A stretch of DNA of 52,500 nt, from assembly GCA_024681875.1 (NCBI GenBank), contig JAILAA010000124.1, positions 1 to 52,500 on the forward strand, given 5' to 3'. Positions 24,478 to 32,969 of the stretch are shown one piece after another (positions within the stretch are counted from its first letter, which is position 1; each line of letters starts with the position of its first letter). The DNA comes from Prevotella sp. (lineage in GTDB: Bacteria > Bacteroidota > Bacteroidia > Bacteroidales > Bacteroidaceae). The position numbers and the translations under genes were made by a program. The notes beneath the pieces are model-generated. The model searched no databases and was not told the origin of the DNA. It was given only the letters and a program-made list of their open reading frames with translations.

Positions 24478-25749
24478 TTACTGTTCCCAGCCGAGTGTTC
24501 TTCTGTAGAGTGTGCGAATCCAGGTGCCCACCTTCTCCCAGGTAATCTGGTCGACTTCCTTCTTGCCCTCATCCTTGAGGTAGTGGAAGAGCGAGTCGTT
24601 GGTGCAGATGCTGTAGATGGCATCGGCGAGGGCGTGGATGTCCCAGTAGTCCACCTTGATGCAGTTGTCGAGAATCTCGGCGCAACCTGACTGCTTGGAG
24701 ATGATCGACGGCGTTCCGCACTGCATGGCCTCCAACGGGGAGATGCCGAAAGGCTCTGAGACAGACGGCATCACGTAGACGTCCGAGTCTTTCAGACACT
24801 CGTACACCTGTTTGCCGCGCATGAAGCCCGGGAAGTGGAAGCGGTCGGCAATGCCGCGCTCGGCTGCCAGATAGATCATGGCGTCCATCATGTCTCCTGA
24901 GCCAGCCATGCAGAAACGCACGTTGCGGGTGCGGTGCAGCACCATGTTGGCGGCCTCGACGAAATATTCGGGACCTTTCTGCATGGTGATGCGTCCGAGG
25001 AAAGTGACCACCTTGTCCTTGCCCGTATGGTCGGGACGCGGGATGGCGTCATATTCAGCAGGCAGTGGATAGACGGCATTGTGCACGGTGTAGCACTTGC
25101 GCGGGTCCTGATGATACTGGTTGATGACCGTCTGACGAGTGAGCTCTGATACGCACATGATACAGTCGGCCCAATCCATACCGTTCTTCTCAATCGAGTA
25201 AACGGTGGGGTTCACCTTGCCGCGAGAGCGGTCGAAGTCGGTGGCGTGGACGTGGATGCAGAGAGGCTTGCCTGATACCTGCTTGGCGTGGATGCCAGCG
25301 GGGAAGGTCAGCCAGTCGTGCGCATGGATGATGTCGAACTCTTCCGTGCGGGCCACCTGTCCGGCGATGATAGAGTAGTTGTTGATTTCCTCGTGCAGAT
25401 TGCCGGGATAGCCGCCAGCAAACTCCATCGCGCCAAGGTCGTTGACGTTCATGTAGTTGAAGTCGGCGTAGATGTGGTCGCGCAGCTTGTAGTAATAGTC
25501 AGGGTCCATGATGTTGCCGACACGCTGTTTCACGTAGTCGTAGTTGACATCGCGCCAGGCAATAGGCACAGCGTTCATGGCAACGATGCGGCAGGCGTGC
25601 TGGCTCTCATCGCCGAAGGGGTGGGGCAGGCAGAGCACCGTCTCGATGTCGCCCTGTGCCTTCAGTCCTTCGGATATTCCATAGTTCGCGGTGGCGAGTC
25701 CACCGAACACGTGAGGAGGATACTCCCATCCAAACATTAATACTTTCAT
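24478..25749 (-). CDS. glycosyltransferase family 4 / glycogen synthase-like
   Basis: 423 residues, GT-B fold: the start MKVLMFGWEYPPHVFGGLAT is the glycogen/starch synthase-like N-terminus. Then come HAHDWLTFPAGIHA, TFLGRITMQKGPEYFVEAA, and the nucleotide-sugar site SEPFGISPLEAMQCGTPSI. Set between a debranching enzyme and a GH57 enzyme, it probably extends an alpha-glucan; GT4 versus GT5 status is not settled from sequence. It starts 16 bp after the debranching-enzyme stop and has a true Shine-Dalgarno, which is rare here. Confidence 0.9.
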   Translation of the reverse strand: MKVLMFGWEYPPHVFGGLATANYGISEGLKAQGDIETVLCLPHPFGDESQHACRIVAMNAVPIAWRDVNYDYVKQRVGNIMDPDYYYKLRDHIYADFNYMNVNDLGAMEFAGGYPGNLHEEINNYSIIAGQVARTEEFDIIHAHDWLTFPAGIHAKQVSGKPLCIHVHATDFDRSRGKVNPTVYSIEKNGMDWADCIMCVSELTRQTVINQYHQDPRKCYTVHNAVYPLPAEYDAIPRPDHTGKDKVVTFLGRITMQKGPEYFVEAANMVLHRTRNVRFCMAGSGDMMDAMIYLAAERGIADRFHFPGFMRGKQVYECLKDSDVYVMPSVSEPFGISPLEAMQCGTPSIISKQSGCAEILDNCIKVDYWDIHALADAIYSICTNDSLFHYLKDEGKKEVDQITWEKVGTWIRTLYRRTLGWEQ

Positions 25750-25756
25750 AGTCGTT

Positions 25757-25762
25757 CCTCCT
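25757..25762 (-). promoter_or_regulatory. canonical Shine-Dalgarno (AGGAGG) of the GT4 gene
   Basis: AGGAGG lies 7 nt before the ATG at 25749. Nearly all other starts in the window lack such a site, so translation of this operon member may be boosted. Confidence 0.7.
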
Positions 25763-25765
25763 TAT

Positions 25766-27715
25766 TTATTTCTGATACGAATATTTCTCCAACAGGCGCA
25801 TGGTGCGCAGAATCTCAGCCACGTTCATGGCAAACGACATGGCGCCGCGGCCGTGGAATGGCGGGTTGCCGTCGAAGAGCTCGGAGATGGTGCCGAGGGC
25901 ATGATAGTCGATCTCGTCCTCGTAGCCCACCATCTGCCGCTCGATGAACGACAGACGTGAGCGCTTGTAGAGCTTCAGGCAGGCTTCCATGTAGAAGCCT
26001 CCGAGCCATGGCCAAGCGGTGCCCTGATGGTAGGCGTAGTCGCGTTGCGTCTGCGGGCCGACGTACATGGGGTTGTAGCCGCCGCTCTTAGGCGAGAGTG
26101 AGCGCAGCCCCTTCGGCGTGAGCAACTCACGCGTACAAATATCCACTACGCTCTTCATCTGTTGCTGAGTCAAAGGCGAATAGTCGAGGGCCACAGCGAA
26201 AATCATGTTCGGACGCACGCTCCAGTCCATCATATTGCCGTCGACATAGTCGAGCAGATAGCCGTATTCGTTGACGAAGGTGTCGACGAAGGACTGCTTG
26301 GCCAATGCGGCACGCTGCTCTAGCTCGTCAACTGCCTCCTGGTCGTTCTGGTCGGCAGCAAGCGAGGCACAGAACTTCAGGGCGTTGTACCATAGTGCGT
26401 TGAACTCTACGATATAGCCTGAGCGCGGAACTACAGGTCTTCCGTTAGCCGTCGAGTTCATCCACGTTACGGCGTGGTCGCGTCCATTTGAGAAGAGCAG
26501 ACCGTTGTCGTCAAGTCGCAGATTGGGATGCTTGCCGGCAATGATGAAGGTCATCATGTGGATGAGCAGGTCGCCGTACATCTCAAAGCATTTTTCGCGG
26601 CCGGCATACTTGGCATACTGCTGGATAGCCCATACGGCCCACAGCATCACGTCAGGCTGTTCTATCTCGTAAATTTTCACAGAAAGCGGATCGCCGTTCA
26701 GAAACTCGCGCAGGCCGCGCTCGGCGGTCTTCATCACCAGCTCAAAGTAGTCTTGTTCTTCAATGGCCAGCGTCAGGCCAGGTAGTGAGATGAACGTGTC
26801 ACGAGCGCGGCATTTGAACCAAGGATAGCCTGCCAGTAGATAGCGGTCGTCGTTGGGCATACGCTTGTGGAACTGGTGAGCTGCGGTAACGAGGCAGTGA
26901 TAGAAGTTGTCGCGCGGTACGCGCTCGTCCACCTCTTCCTGGAACAGCTTCTTCAGCGTGCTCGTCTTGATTTGCGACGTAGAACCGCTGAACACGATGC
27001 TTTCACCCTTTTTGATGCTCATCTCAAAGTAGCCGGGCACGTAGAGGTCTTCATTGCTGGCGTAGCCACGCTCCTGCTCCTTTGGATACTCGATGCCGCG
27101 GTACCAGTCGGGCTGGAACACGAATTCGTTCTTCTTCGAGAACTGCATGAACAGCTCAGGGTAGCCCTGATACATACATGTCTTAATGCCACCGTCGATG
27201 GGGGTGTAGTCGCGGCTGGCCACCATGTTCTCATGTGTGAACTGGCGCACGGATCGGAAAGCCAGGAACGGACGGAAGCGCAGCGTAGTGGCTGAGTGGG
27301 CATCCTCCAGCGTGTAGCGGATAAGGATACGGTCTTCGTAGTGCTGGAACACCACTTCTTTCTTCAGCACTACGCCGCCCACACGATAAACGGTTGTGGG
27401 CACCTTTGAGGCGTCAAACTCACGGATGTACTTGTGTCCCTTAGGACTGAAATTGTTGCCCTGATACTTGTGGAGGCCTAGGTTGAACTCAGCTCCGTGC
27501 TGGATAACCGTACAGTCGAGCGACGACAGCAGAACATGGTTCTCATCGTCAATCTCAGGCACCGGTACAACCAGCAGACCGTGGTACTTACGTGTGTTGC
27601 AGTCGACAATGGTCGACGCGCTGTAGGCACCACTGCGGTTTGTGCGGAGCAGCTCACGACGAAGGCTCTCTTCAAGGTTCGTCATCACGGCTTTTTCAAA
27701 TCGCAAATAACTCAT
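25766..27715 (-). CDS. amylo-alpha-1,6-glucosidase (glycogen debranching enzyme)
   Basis: 649 residues with the bacterial/archaeal debranching-enzyme layout: an N-terminal domain (LRTNRSGAYSASTIVDCNTRKYHGLLV) and a C-terminal (alpha/alpha)6 barrel (LLAGYPWFKCRARDTFISLPGL; GRDHAVTWMNS; RDYAYHQGTAWPWLGGFYM). It removes alpha-1,6 branch stubs from glycogen or related glucan. It is first in the operon, with a full promoter 58-88 bp upstream, and is followed by GT4 and GH57, an arrangement known from other Bacteroidales. The trio suggests turnover of a storage or capsule alpha-glucan. Confidence 0.93.
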   Translation of the reverse strand: MSYLRFEKAVMTNLEESLRRELLRTNRSGAYSASTIVDCNTRKYHGLLVVPVPEIDDENHVLLSSLDCTVIQHGAEFNLGLHKYQGNNFSPKGHKYIREFDASKVPTTVYRVGGVVLKKEVVFQHYEDRILIRYTLEDAHSATTLRFRPFLAFRSVRQFTHENMVASRDYTPIDGGIKTCMYQGYPELFMQFSKKNEFVFQPDWYRGIEYPKEQERGYASNEDLYVPGYFEMSIKKGESIVFSGSTSQIKTSTLKKLFQEEVDERVPRDNFYHCLVTAAHQFHKRMPNDDRYLLAGYPWFKCRARDTFISLPGLTLAIEEQDYFELVMKTAERGLREFLNGDPLSVKIYEIEQPDVMLWAVWAIQQYAKYAGREKCFEMYGDLLIHMMTFIIAGKHPNLRLDDNGLLFSNGRDHAVTWMNSTANGRPVVPRSGYIVEFNALWYNALKFCASLAADQNDQEAVDELEQRAALAKQSFVDTFVNEYGYLLDYVDGNMMDWSVRPNMIFAVALDYSPLTQQQMKSVVDICTRELLTPKGLRSLSPKSGGYNPMYVGPQTQRDYAYHQGTAWPWLGGFYMEACLKLYKRSRLSFIERQMVGYEDEIDYHALGTISELFDGNPPFHGRGAMSFAMNVAEILRTMRLLEKYSYQK

Positions 27716-27772
27716 GGTTGCTTTCTATAGGTTTGTTTTTGTTTGTTTTTTGGCTTTAGGTTATTAAACGCC

Positions 27773-27803
27773 CAAAGTTACAAACTTTTCGTCATCCTGC
27801 AAA
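27773..27803 (-). promoter_or_regulatory. promoter of the alpha-glucan operon
   Basis: Minus strand TTTG (27803-27800), 19 bp, TAACTTTG (27780-27773). Confidence 0.7.
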
Positions 27804-27880
27804 GAAAAAATCATGTTTTTTTAAAAATGCCTTACTTTTTTCCCCTAATGGCCTTTGTCTATGCTATTTCATTCGCCTTG

Positions 27881-28010
27881 AAAAGTAAAACAAGTTGTTT
27901 TACAAAAAAAGTCGTATCACTTTTTTTCATGGGGAGCCCCTTTTTTTAGTAAAACAACTTGTTTTACTTTTGCGAGTCATATCCTGTTATTAAAAAGTGG
28001 TTCACTTTTT
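27881..28010. repeat. nested palindromes between divergent promoters
   Basis: The 364-bp gap between the debranching-enzyme gene and truA holds no gene. It contains two copies of GTAAAACAA-N-TTGTTTTAC (27885-27903 and 27949-27967), each extended by AAAA/TTTT and A7/T7 so that 27881-27910 and 27941-27971 are inverted copies. Inside are AAAAAAAGT-cgtatc-ACTTTTTTT (27904-27927) and GGGGAGCCCC with a T-run (27931-27947). A further palindrome AAAAAGTG-gtt-CACTTTTT lies at 27992-28010. These could be operators, a termination cluster or a small non-coding mobile repeat. Confidence 0.7.
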
Positions 28011-28032
28011 CTGATAAGTGTGCTGTTTTTTG

Positions 28033-28040
28033 TAATTTTG
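28033..28040 (+). promoter_or_regulatory. -7 box of truA
   Basis: TAATTTTG followed by CACC, 40 bp before the ATG at 28080. Confidence 0.6.
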
Positions 28041-28079
28041 CACCCTGAAACAAATGCATGTAATGATAACTGAAGGGAA

Positions 28080-28874
28080 ATGAGGTTTTTTGTGACTTTG
28101 AGCTACGACGGGACGCGCTTCCACGGATGGCAGGTGCAACCCAACGGTATCTCGGTGCAGGAAGAACTGCAACGGGCACTCTCATTGTTGCTTCGTAAAG
28201 ACATCACCGTGACGGGTGCTGGACGTACAGACACGGGCGTTCATGCACGGATGATGGTGGCGCATTTTGATTATGAAAGAGGTGAGGGGATTCCCGCTGA
28301 AGCGCCTACCCGTAGCCTTTGTGAGTTGAGAGGTGAGTGCATCGACTGCCAGCAGCTGGCCTATAAGCTGAATAGAATCCTGCCTCAGGACATCGCTGTT
28401 CAGCGTGTAGAGCTCGTTGCTGACAACATGCACGCACGCTTTTCGGCTGTCGCGCGTACATATTATTATTATATACACACTGTTAAGAATCCCTTCCTTT
28501 GCCATTACTCCTGTGAGCTACACTACGACCTCGATTTTTCGCTGATGAATCAGGCGGCAGCCATCCTGTTAGAGTATGAAGATTTCGGAGCTTTTTGTAA
28601 AAGCCATTCCGACGTGAAGACCACACTTTGTCATGTGATGAAAGCTGAATGGACAGAGACAGAACCTGGCCAGTGGCGTTTTGAAATTGTAGCCAATCGT
28701 TTCCTGCGCAACATGGTCCGTGCCGTGGTTGGTACGCTTATTGAGGTGGGGCGTCATCGTCTGAATCTTGATGATTTCCGACGTGTCATCGAGGGCAAAC
28801 GCCGTACTGATGCAGGTGAGTCAATGCCTGCTAAAGCCTTGTTTCTTCAGAAGATAGAGTACGCTCAGCCATAA
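28080..28874 (+). CDS. truA: tRNA pseudouridine(38-40) synthase TruA
   Basis: 264 residues. The RYFVTLSYDG-type start (RFFVTLSYDGTRFHGWQVQP), the catalytic-Asp motif GAGRTDTGVHARMMVAHFD, and the C-terminal RFLRNMVRAVVGTLIEVG identify TruA, which makes pseudouridine in the anticodon arm. Between HFDYE and QLAYKLNRILPQDI there are about 22 extra residues (including GIPAEAPTRSLCELRGECID) made of a 31-nt repeat (28290-28320) flanked by GAGGTGAG words; relatives have only a few residues there. The site is a surface loop after the catalytic motif, so the enzyme is probably active. Confidence 0.95.
   Translation: MRFFVTLSYDGTRFHGWQVQPNGISVQEELQRALSLLLRKDITVTGAGRTDTGVHARMMVAHFDYERGEGIPAEAPTRSLCELRGECIDCQQLAYKLNRILPQDIAVQRVELVADNMHARFSAVARTYYYYIHTVKNPFLCHYSCELHYDLDFSLMNQAAAILLEYEDFGAFCKSHSDVKTTLCHVMKAEWTETEPGQWRFEIVANRFLRNMVRAVVGTLIEVGRHRLNLDDFRRVIEGKRRTDAGESMPAKALFLQKIEYAQP
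28290..28320. repeat. 31-nt repeat inside truA
   Basis: Matches 7927-7957 in the winged-helix gene at 29 of 31 positions. It is bordered on both sides by GAGGTGAG or GAGAGGTGAG words. Confidence 0.75.
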
Positions 28875-28908
28875 TTGTGAATCGTAAATTGTCAAATTGT
28901 AAATCGAA
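28871..28908 (+). repeat. intercistronic word repeat before the EamA gene
   Basis: ATTGTGAATCGTAAATTGTC followed by AAATTGTAAATCG: the word (A)AATTGTAAATCG is repeated with drift up to the GTG start. Confidence 0.55.
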
Positions 28909-29823
28909 GTGTGGTTAGTCCTTGCATTCCTCTCTGCTGCCTTTCTGGGCGTATATGACTCGCTGAAGAAGAAGTCTCTTAAGGACAATGCTGTCCTGCC
29001 TGTCCTTTTTCTTAATACCCTCTTTTCATCACTTATTTTCCTGCCGTTCATCATCCTAAGTCAGAATGGGCTTTTGTCAGAAGATTCCATTTTTCATGTG
29101 GCTCAGGGAACATGGGAGGAGCAACGCTATATCGTAGGCAAGTCGCTTATCGTCCTCTCCAGTTGGGTGCTGGGCTATTTCGGCATGAAGCACCTGCCTC
29201 TTACCATTGTCGGCCCAATTAACGCTACGCGTCCTGTGATGGTACTCATTGGTGCGCTGCTGCTCTTTGGCGAGCGTCTCAACCTTTGGCAATGGGCAGG
29301 TGTGCTACTTGCCGTAGCCTCGTTCTTTCTGCTTAGCCGTAGCGGTCGCAAGGAGGGTATTGACTTCAAGCACGATCGCTGGATCTACATGATTGTGGGC
29401 GCAGCGATGTTGGGAGCATTGAGTGGTCTTTACGATAAGTTCCTCATGGCGCCTGTGAGCGAGGGCGGGGTAGGGCTTGACCGCATGATGGTTCAGTCGT
29501 GGTATAACATTTACCAATGCTTCATGATGCTTGCTATGCTCTTGCTGCTCTGGTGGCCCAAGCGGAAGCATACAACGCCCTTTCGTTGGGACTGGGCTAT
29601 TATAGGTATCAGTATTTTCCTCTCGACGGCTGACTTCCTCTATTTCTACTCCCTTTCGTTGCCAACGGCTATGATTAGCATCGTGTCAATGATTCGTCGT
29701 GGCTCCGTCGTCGTAAGCTTTGTTTGTGGCGCCCTCTTCTTCCATGAGAAAAACTTACAGGCCAAAGCCATAGACTTGGTTTTGGTGCTTTTGGGCATGT
29801 TGTGCCTCTATATTGGAAGTTAG
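28909..29823 (+). CDS. EamA/DMT family transporter
   Basis: 304 residues, almost wholly hydrophobic with about ten membrane helices and two homologous halves. The second EamA half begins around WIYMIVGAAMLGALSGLYDKFLM; TIVGPINATRPVMVLIGALLLFGERLNLWQW is the typical end of the first. It starts with GTG at 28909 (WLVLAFLSAAFLGVYDSLKK), the usual N-terminus. Family members export or import small metabolites; the substrate is unknown. It follows truA by 34 bp and is likely co-transcribed. Confidence 0.85.
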   Translation: MWLVLAFLSAAFLGVYDSLKKKSLKDNAVLPVLFLNTLFSSLIFLPFIILSQNGLLSEDSIFHVAQGTWEEQRYIVGKSLIVLSSWVLGYFGMKHLPLTIVGPINATRPVMVLIGALLLFGERLNLWQWAGVLLAVASFFLLSRSGRKEGIDFKHDRWIYMIVGAAMLGALSGLYDKFLMAPVSEGGVGLDRMMVQSWYNIYQCFMMLAMLLLLWWPKRKHTTPFRWDWAIIGISIFLSTADFLYFYSLSLPTAMISIVSMIRRGSVVVSFVCGALFFHEKNLQAKAIDLVLVLLGMLCLYIGS

Positions 29824-29847
29824 TGGGTTGTGCAGGAGTAGCTTGTA

Positions 29848-30855
29848 CTACACGTTTTCTACACCACAATATGGGCAGCGTCCCTTATGGTGCAGATGCT
29901 CACCGCAGTTTCCACAAATATAGCGTGTGCGGCTATAGCGTAGATAACGCCAGAGAGCAAAGATGATGTAGGCCAAGAGTAGGGGATAACCTACGTAGTA
30001 GAGGGTTGACACACTGAACAGCACGTAGTCTACTGAGCAGATGGCGGCAAGTCCGAAGAAGTAGAGAATAGCGTCGCCGGTACTGAGGCGGTGGCGCACG
30101 TCGGTAAGGGTGGCTAACACAACAATGGCGATGGCCCACACCATGGCAACGAAGCCCCCCAGATGCTCGGGCAGTGAAAACGGATTGAGAGAGGGGTGAT
30201 AATAGTAATGCCGCCACGACTCGGGATTGAAGAGCTGAATACTGCTATAGATGACGGCGGCTATGGATACAAGGAGCGTTAGCAGCGTGGGATAGAAGGA
30301 GTCAATGTCGCGGAAATGAACGATGTGAGCATGGCGACGGTAAAGGCGGCTGGCCACCAGCAGGGCGATGCATACTACGACAATGCCAAGCATGATGAGC
30401 AGGTGGGTATCGGAGAAAAAGTCGATGAAACGTGATATAAGATTATCTGGTGCCACAGCAATGAGCAGGCGGCTCTCGCGTGTCCAGCCGATGGTCTCCT
30501 CGTCGCGAGCCACCTGTACCCATACAGAATCGATTGTATCGGCAGGCAACATCACGATGTCAGCTACAACAAGGCGGTCATCCTTGCAGACGATGACATC
30601 TCGCTCGCTTTCGCCGACAGCGGGCGTTGGCGTAAGCTCAAGGCTGTCGGTCACAACGATGAAGTTGTAGTTTTGGGAGTAGTGGTGGGTGGTGTAGAAC
30701 GAGATGGAGTCCATCTGCTCCTCGGTGGGCACGAATGCGTCTGGCGTCTGAGACTCACGATGATAGCAGGAGGACAGCACTGTGCATAGTACCACGCTAA
30801 TGAACAGATATAAACGGATGTAGACTGTTATCTTTCGAAACCTCGTTGCCATCAT
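29848..30855 (-). CDS. membrane lipoprotein with C-terminal zinc ribbon, unknown function
   Basis: 335 residues. A signal peptide ends in a lipobox-like LSSC near residue 29. An extracytoplasmic region follows (about 30-140; VGESERDVIVCKDDRL... has an SH3-like strand pattern). Then there are at least four membrane helices (LIMLGIVVVCIALLVA; LLTLLVSIAAVIYSSI; FVAMVWAIAIVVLATL; the last near YPLLLAYIIFALW) and a zinc ribbon at the end (CGNCGEHLHHKGRCPYC). It is co-directional with the U32 gene, 16 bp after it. No function recognised. Confidence 0.7.
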   Translation of the reverse strand: MMATRFRKITVYIRLYLFISVVLCTVLSSCYHRESQTPDAFVPTEEQMDSISFYTTHHYSQNYNFIVVTDSLELTPTPAVGESERDVIVCKDDRLVVADIVMLPADTIDSVWVQVARDEETIGWTRESRLLIAVAPDNLISRFIDFFSDTHLLIMLGIVVVCIALLVASRLYRRHAHIVHFRDIDSFYPTLLTLLVSIAAVIYSSIQLFNPESWRHYYYHPSLNPFSLPEHLGGFVAMVWAIAIVVLATLTDVRHRLSTGDAILYFFGLAAICSVDYVLFSVSTLYYVGYPLLLAYIIFALWRYLRYSRTRYICGNCGEHLHHKGRCPYCGVENV

Positions 30856-30871
30856 TATTTCTTTGCTCTTT

Positions 30872-32689
30872 TTATTTATTCATTAAGTCATCAGCCGCAT
30901 AAACTTCCATTTGGCATCTCTTGCAGTCAAAGCGCAGGCGAAAGCGACGGCCGTCACCTAAGCGCAGGAATAGTGGTTCATGCCATGTTGCTTTCCTGTC
31001 GCCATGTTTCTCGCAATAGCCCAATTCATGGCGTAGACAGTAGCGGCAGAGCATGAGTGGATTAGCCTCGGTCTCTCCACCTACCGCGGAGGATTGTGGA
31101 GCGTTTTTCTCTGTCACGACAGGCTTGCCCTTCCCCTCGTCCGAGTGAGTGGGGATGGGGCTTGTAAGGCTTCTCCTTGCCGCTGCCAGCTGACTGGCGG
31201 GTATAAAGTATGGAAATTCGTTATCTATATTAACGCAGGTGCATTCGTAGGGCGTGCCGCCGAGTTTCCGTAGTTCACGCTCTATCTGTGGGCGTTGTGG
31301 GGTGCGTGCCATCTGATGCGTAGCTTCTATGCGCACTGTAGACTGACAGCTTCCGTCGTCCATCGTGAGTAGGAAATCCTTTCCTTCTGCACAGGGCTGT
31401 AAAGTCATTGTTACGGGAATCTTCCGCTCGGCGCTTGGCTTGGATAAAATGGTATCCATAGCCTGATCGTTGCTGCGGTAGAGCCTGACGCCGGAGCGTA
31501 GGTCTGCCGGCATCTTCAGAGGGAACAAACGGTTGCCCTCCACCCTGTTCACCCGGAAACCCTTGAGCTGCCGTTCATCATCGAAATAGCAGAGACCGTC
31601 GCCATTGACAAACGCCGCCGTTCCTGCTACATTGAATGAGTTCCTGCGTAGTTCCTTCACCGTTCCGACGAATGAACCGATGGCCTTGGGCGTGTCGAAA
31701 GATGCCTGATGGGACTGCCGTCCGTGTACAAAGTAGGTCGTATAGCCACGGTTGAAAGTTCGGTTGAGATCAGGCTGAAACGAGTAGTGCACGCTGCCCT
31801 TCGATGCTCTTGCGTACTGGTTGGGATGTGCGGAAATGTATTGGTTGAGCAGGCGGCTGTAGGCGGCGGTGACGTTCTTCACATAGGATACGTCCTTTAG
31901 GCGTCCCTCAATCTTGAACGACATGGCACCAGCTTCAATCAATTCTGAGAGGTGGGTGCTGAGGTTGAGGTCTTTCAATGAGAGCAAGTGGCGCTGATGC
32001 TCCAGCTCATGGCCGTCGGCGTCGATCAGGTCAAACTTCATCCGGCAGAACTGTGCACACTCGCCACGGTTGGCTGAGCGGCCGAAGCAATATTCTGAGG
32101 CGTAGCAGCGTCCTGAGTAGCTGACGCAAAGGGCACCGTGTACAAAGACCTCCAGTTCCATCTGCGGCACGGCTTCATGGATGGCGCGTATCTCGTCAAT
32201 ACTCAGTTCTCGGGCCAATACGGCGCGACGGAATCCCTGCTGATACAGCCACGCAACCTTGTCGGCGGTGCGGTTGTCTGCCTGAGTGGAAGCGTGGAAA
32301 GCCCCCTCCAACCTCCCCCAACTAGGGGAGGCTGCTGCGCCATTGTCCTCTGCATTGGAAGCCTCCCCCAGTTGGGCGAGGTTGGAGGGGGCTAATCGCA
32401 TGTCCTGTATGAGGATGGCATCAACGCCGGCGTCATATAGCTGATGAATCAGTCTCTGGGCCTGTGTCAGTTCGTTGTCATGCAGTAGCGTGTTGACTGT
32501 GGCGTACACCTTGGCATCGAAGATGTGGGCGTAACGGCAAAGTTCAGCAATGTCATCCATGCTGTTACCAGCCGCAGCGCGCGCTCCGAACTGTGGCGGC
32601 CCGATGTAGACGGCATCTGCACCATGGTCGATGGCGGCCTTCCCACATTCCAAATCTTTGGCCGGAGCCAGCAGCTCTAACGTTTTCAT
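30872..32689 (-). CDS. U32 family peptidase-like protein (RNA-hydroxylation enzyme family)
   Basis: 605 residues. The start ELLAPAKDLECGKAAIDHGADAVYIG, the U32 signature (EVFVHGALCVSYSGRCYAS) and the Cys-rich stretch around GECAQFCRMKFD are clear. Family members TrhP and RlhA hydroxylate tRNA or 23S rRNA, and others act in ubiquinone synthesis; which applies here is not decided. The C-terminus has another Cys group (CRYCLRHELGYC...CKRC), perhaps a metal site. Two insertions are visible: an inverted pair of C/G-rich hairpins (32301-32392, residues around PSNLAQLGEASNAED) between LIQDMRLA and FHAST, and a second C/G-rich stretch near 31080-31170 before the Cys group. Both keep the frame. Confidence 0.88.
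   Translation of the reverse strand: MKTLELLAPAKDLECGKAAIDHGADAVYIGPPQFGARAAAGNSMDDIAELCRYAHIFDAKVYATVNTLLHDNELTQAQRLIHQLYDAGVDAILIQDMRLAPSNLAQLGEASNAEDNGAAASPSWGRLEGAFHASTQADNRTADKVAWLYQQGFRRAVLARELSIDEIRAIHEAVPQMELEVFVHGALCVSYSGRCYASEYCFGRSANRGECAQFCRMKFDLIDADGHELEHQRHLLSLKDLNLSTHLSELIEAGAMSFKIEGRLKDVSYVKNVTAAYSRLLNQYISAHPNQYARASKGSVHYSFQPDLNRTFNRGYTTYFVHGRQSHQASFDTPKAIGSFVGTVKELRRNSFNVAGTAAFVNGDGLCYFDDERQLKGFRVNRVEGNRLFPLKMPADLRSGVRLYRSNDQAMDTILSKPSAERKIPVTMTLQPCAEGKDFLLTMDDGSCQSTVRIEATHQMARTPQRPQIERELRKLGGTPYECTCVNIDNEFPYFIPASQLAAARRSLTSPIPTHSDEGKGKPVVTEKNAPQSSAVGGETEANPLMLCRYCLRHELGYCEKHGDRKATWHEPLFLRLGDGRRFRLRFDCKRCQMEVYAADDLMNK
32301..32392. repeat. inverted pair of C/G-rich repeats inside the U32 gene
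   Basis: Two 32-nt arms (32301-32332 and 32361-32392) are inverted copies with two differences, separated by 28 nt. Each arm (GCCCCCTCCAACCTC...GGGGAGGC) also folds on itself. Together they form a large cruciform or hairpin read through in frame. Confidence 0.85.
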
Positions 32690-32718
32690 TACATTGACCC
32701 CTAATTAACTTCACTTTT

Positions 32719-32960
32719 CATGATTATCCACAATCGTACCACCATCGGCCTGAACGGCCAATACCTCATAGCCCAGGGCAGTGCCCTGGGTACAGGGATG
32801 TGGGTACTTTCGCCCTGTAAGGGCAAAAATAAAAATGTAACGATACGGCTTTTGCCCTTTCAGTGCGAGCATCGGACCATCCGTCAACCCAGGGCGCTGC
32901 CCTGGGCTAAGAGCACTCTGTCCCTTCGGGGCGCTGGTGGTACAATTGCGGATAATCATA
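32719..32960. repeat. 242-bp imperfect palindromic element between metA and the U32 gene
   Basis: The outer 24 bp (TGATTATCCACAATCGTACC plus ACCA, 32721-32744) recur inverted at 32935-32958 with two differences. Inside, an inverted pair of GCCCAGGGCA(G/C)(T/C)GCCCTGGGT blocks (32771-32791 and 32887-32907) and a GGGCAAAA pair follow the same symmetry. No credible protein is encoded. It fits a MITE-like or other non-autonomous repeat; no target duplication is clear. It accounts for the whole 280-bp gap. Confidence 0.75.
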
Positions 32961-32969
32961 TGACCTTTT

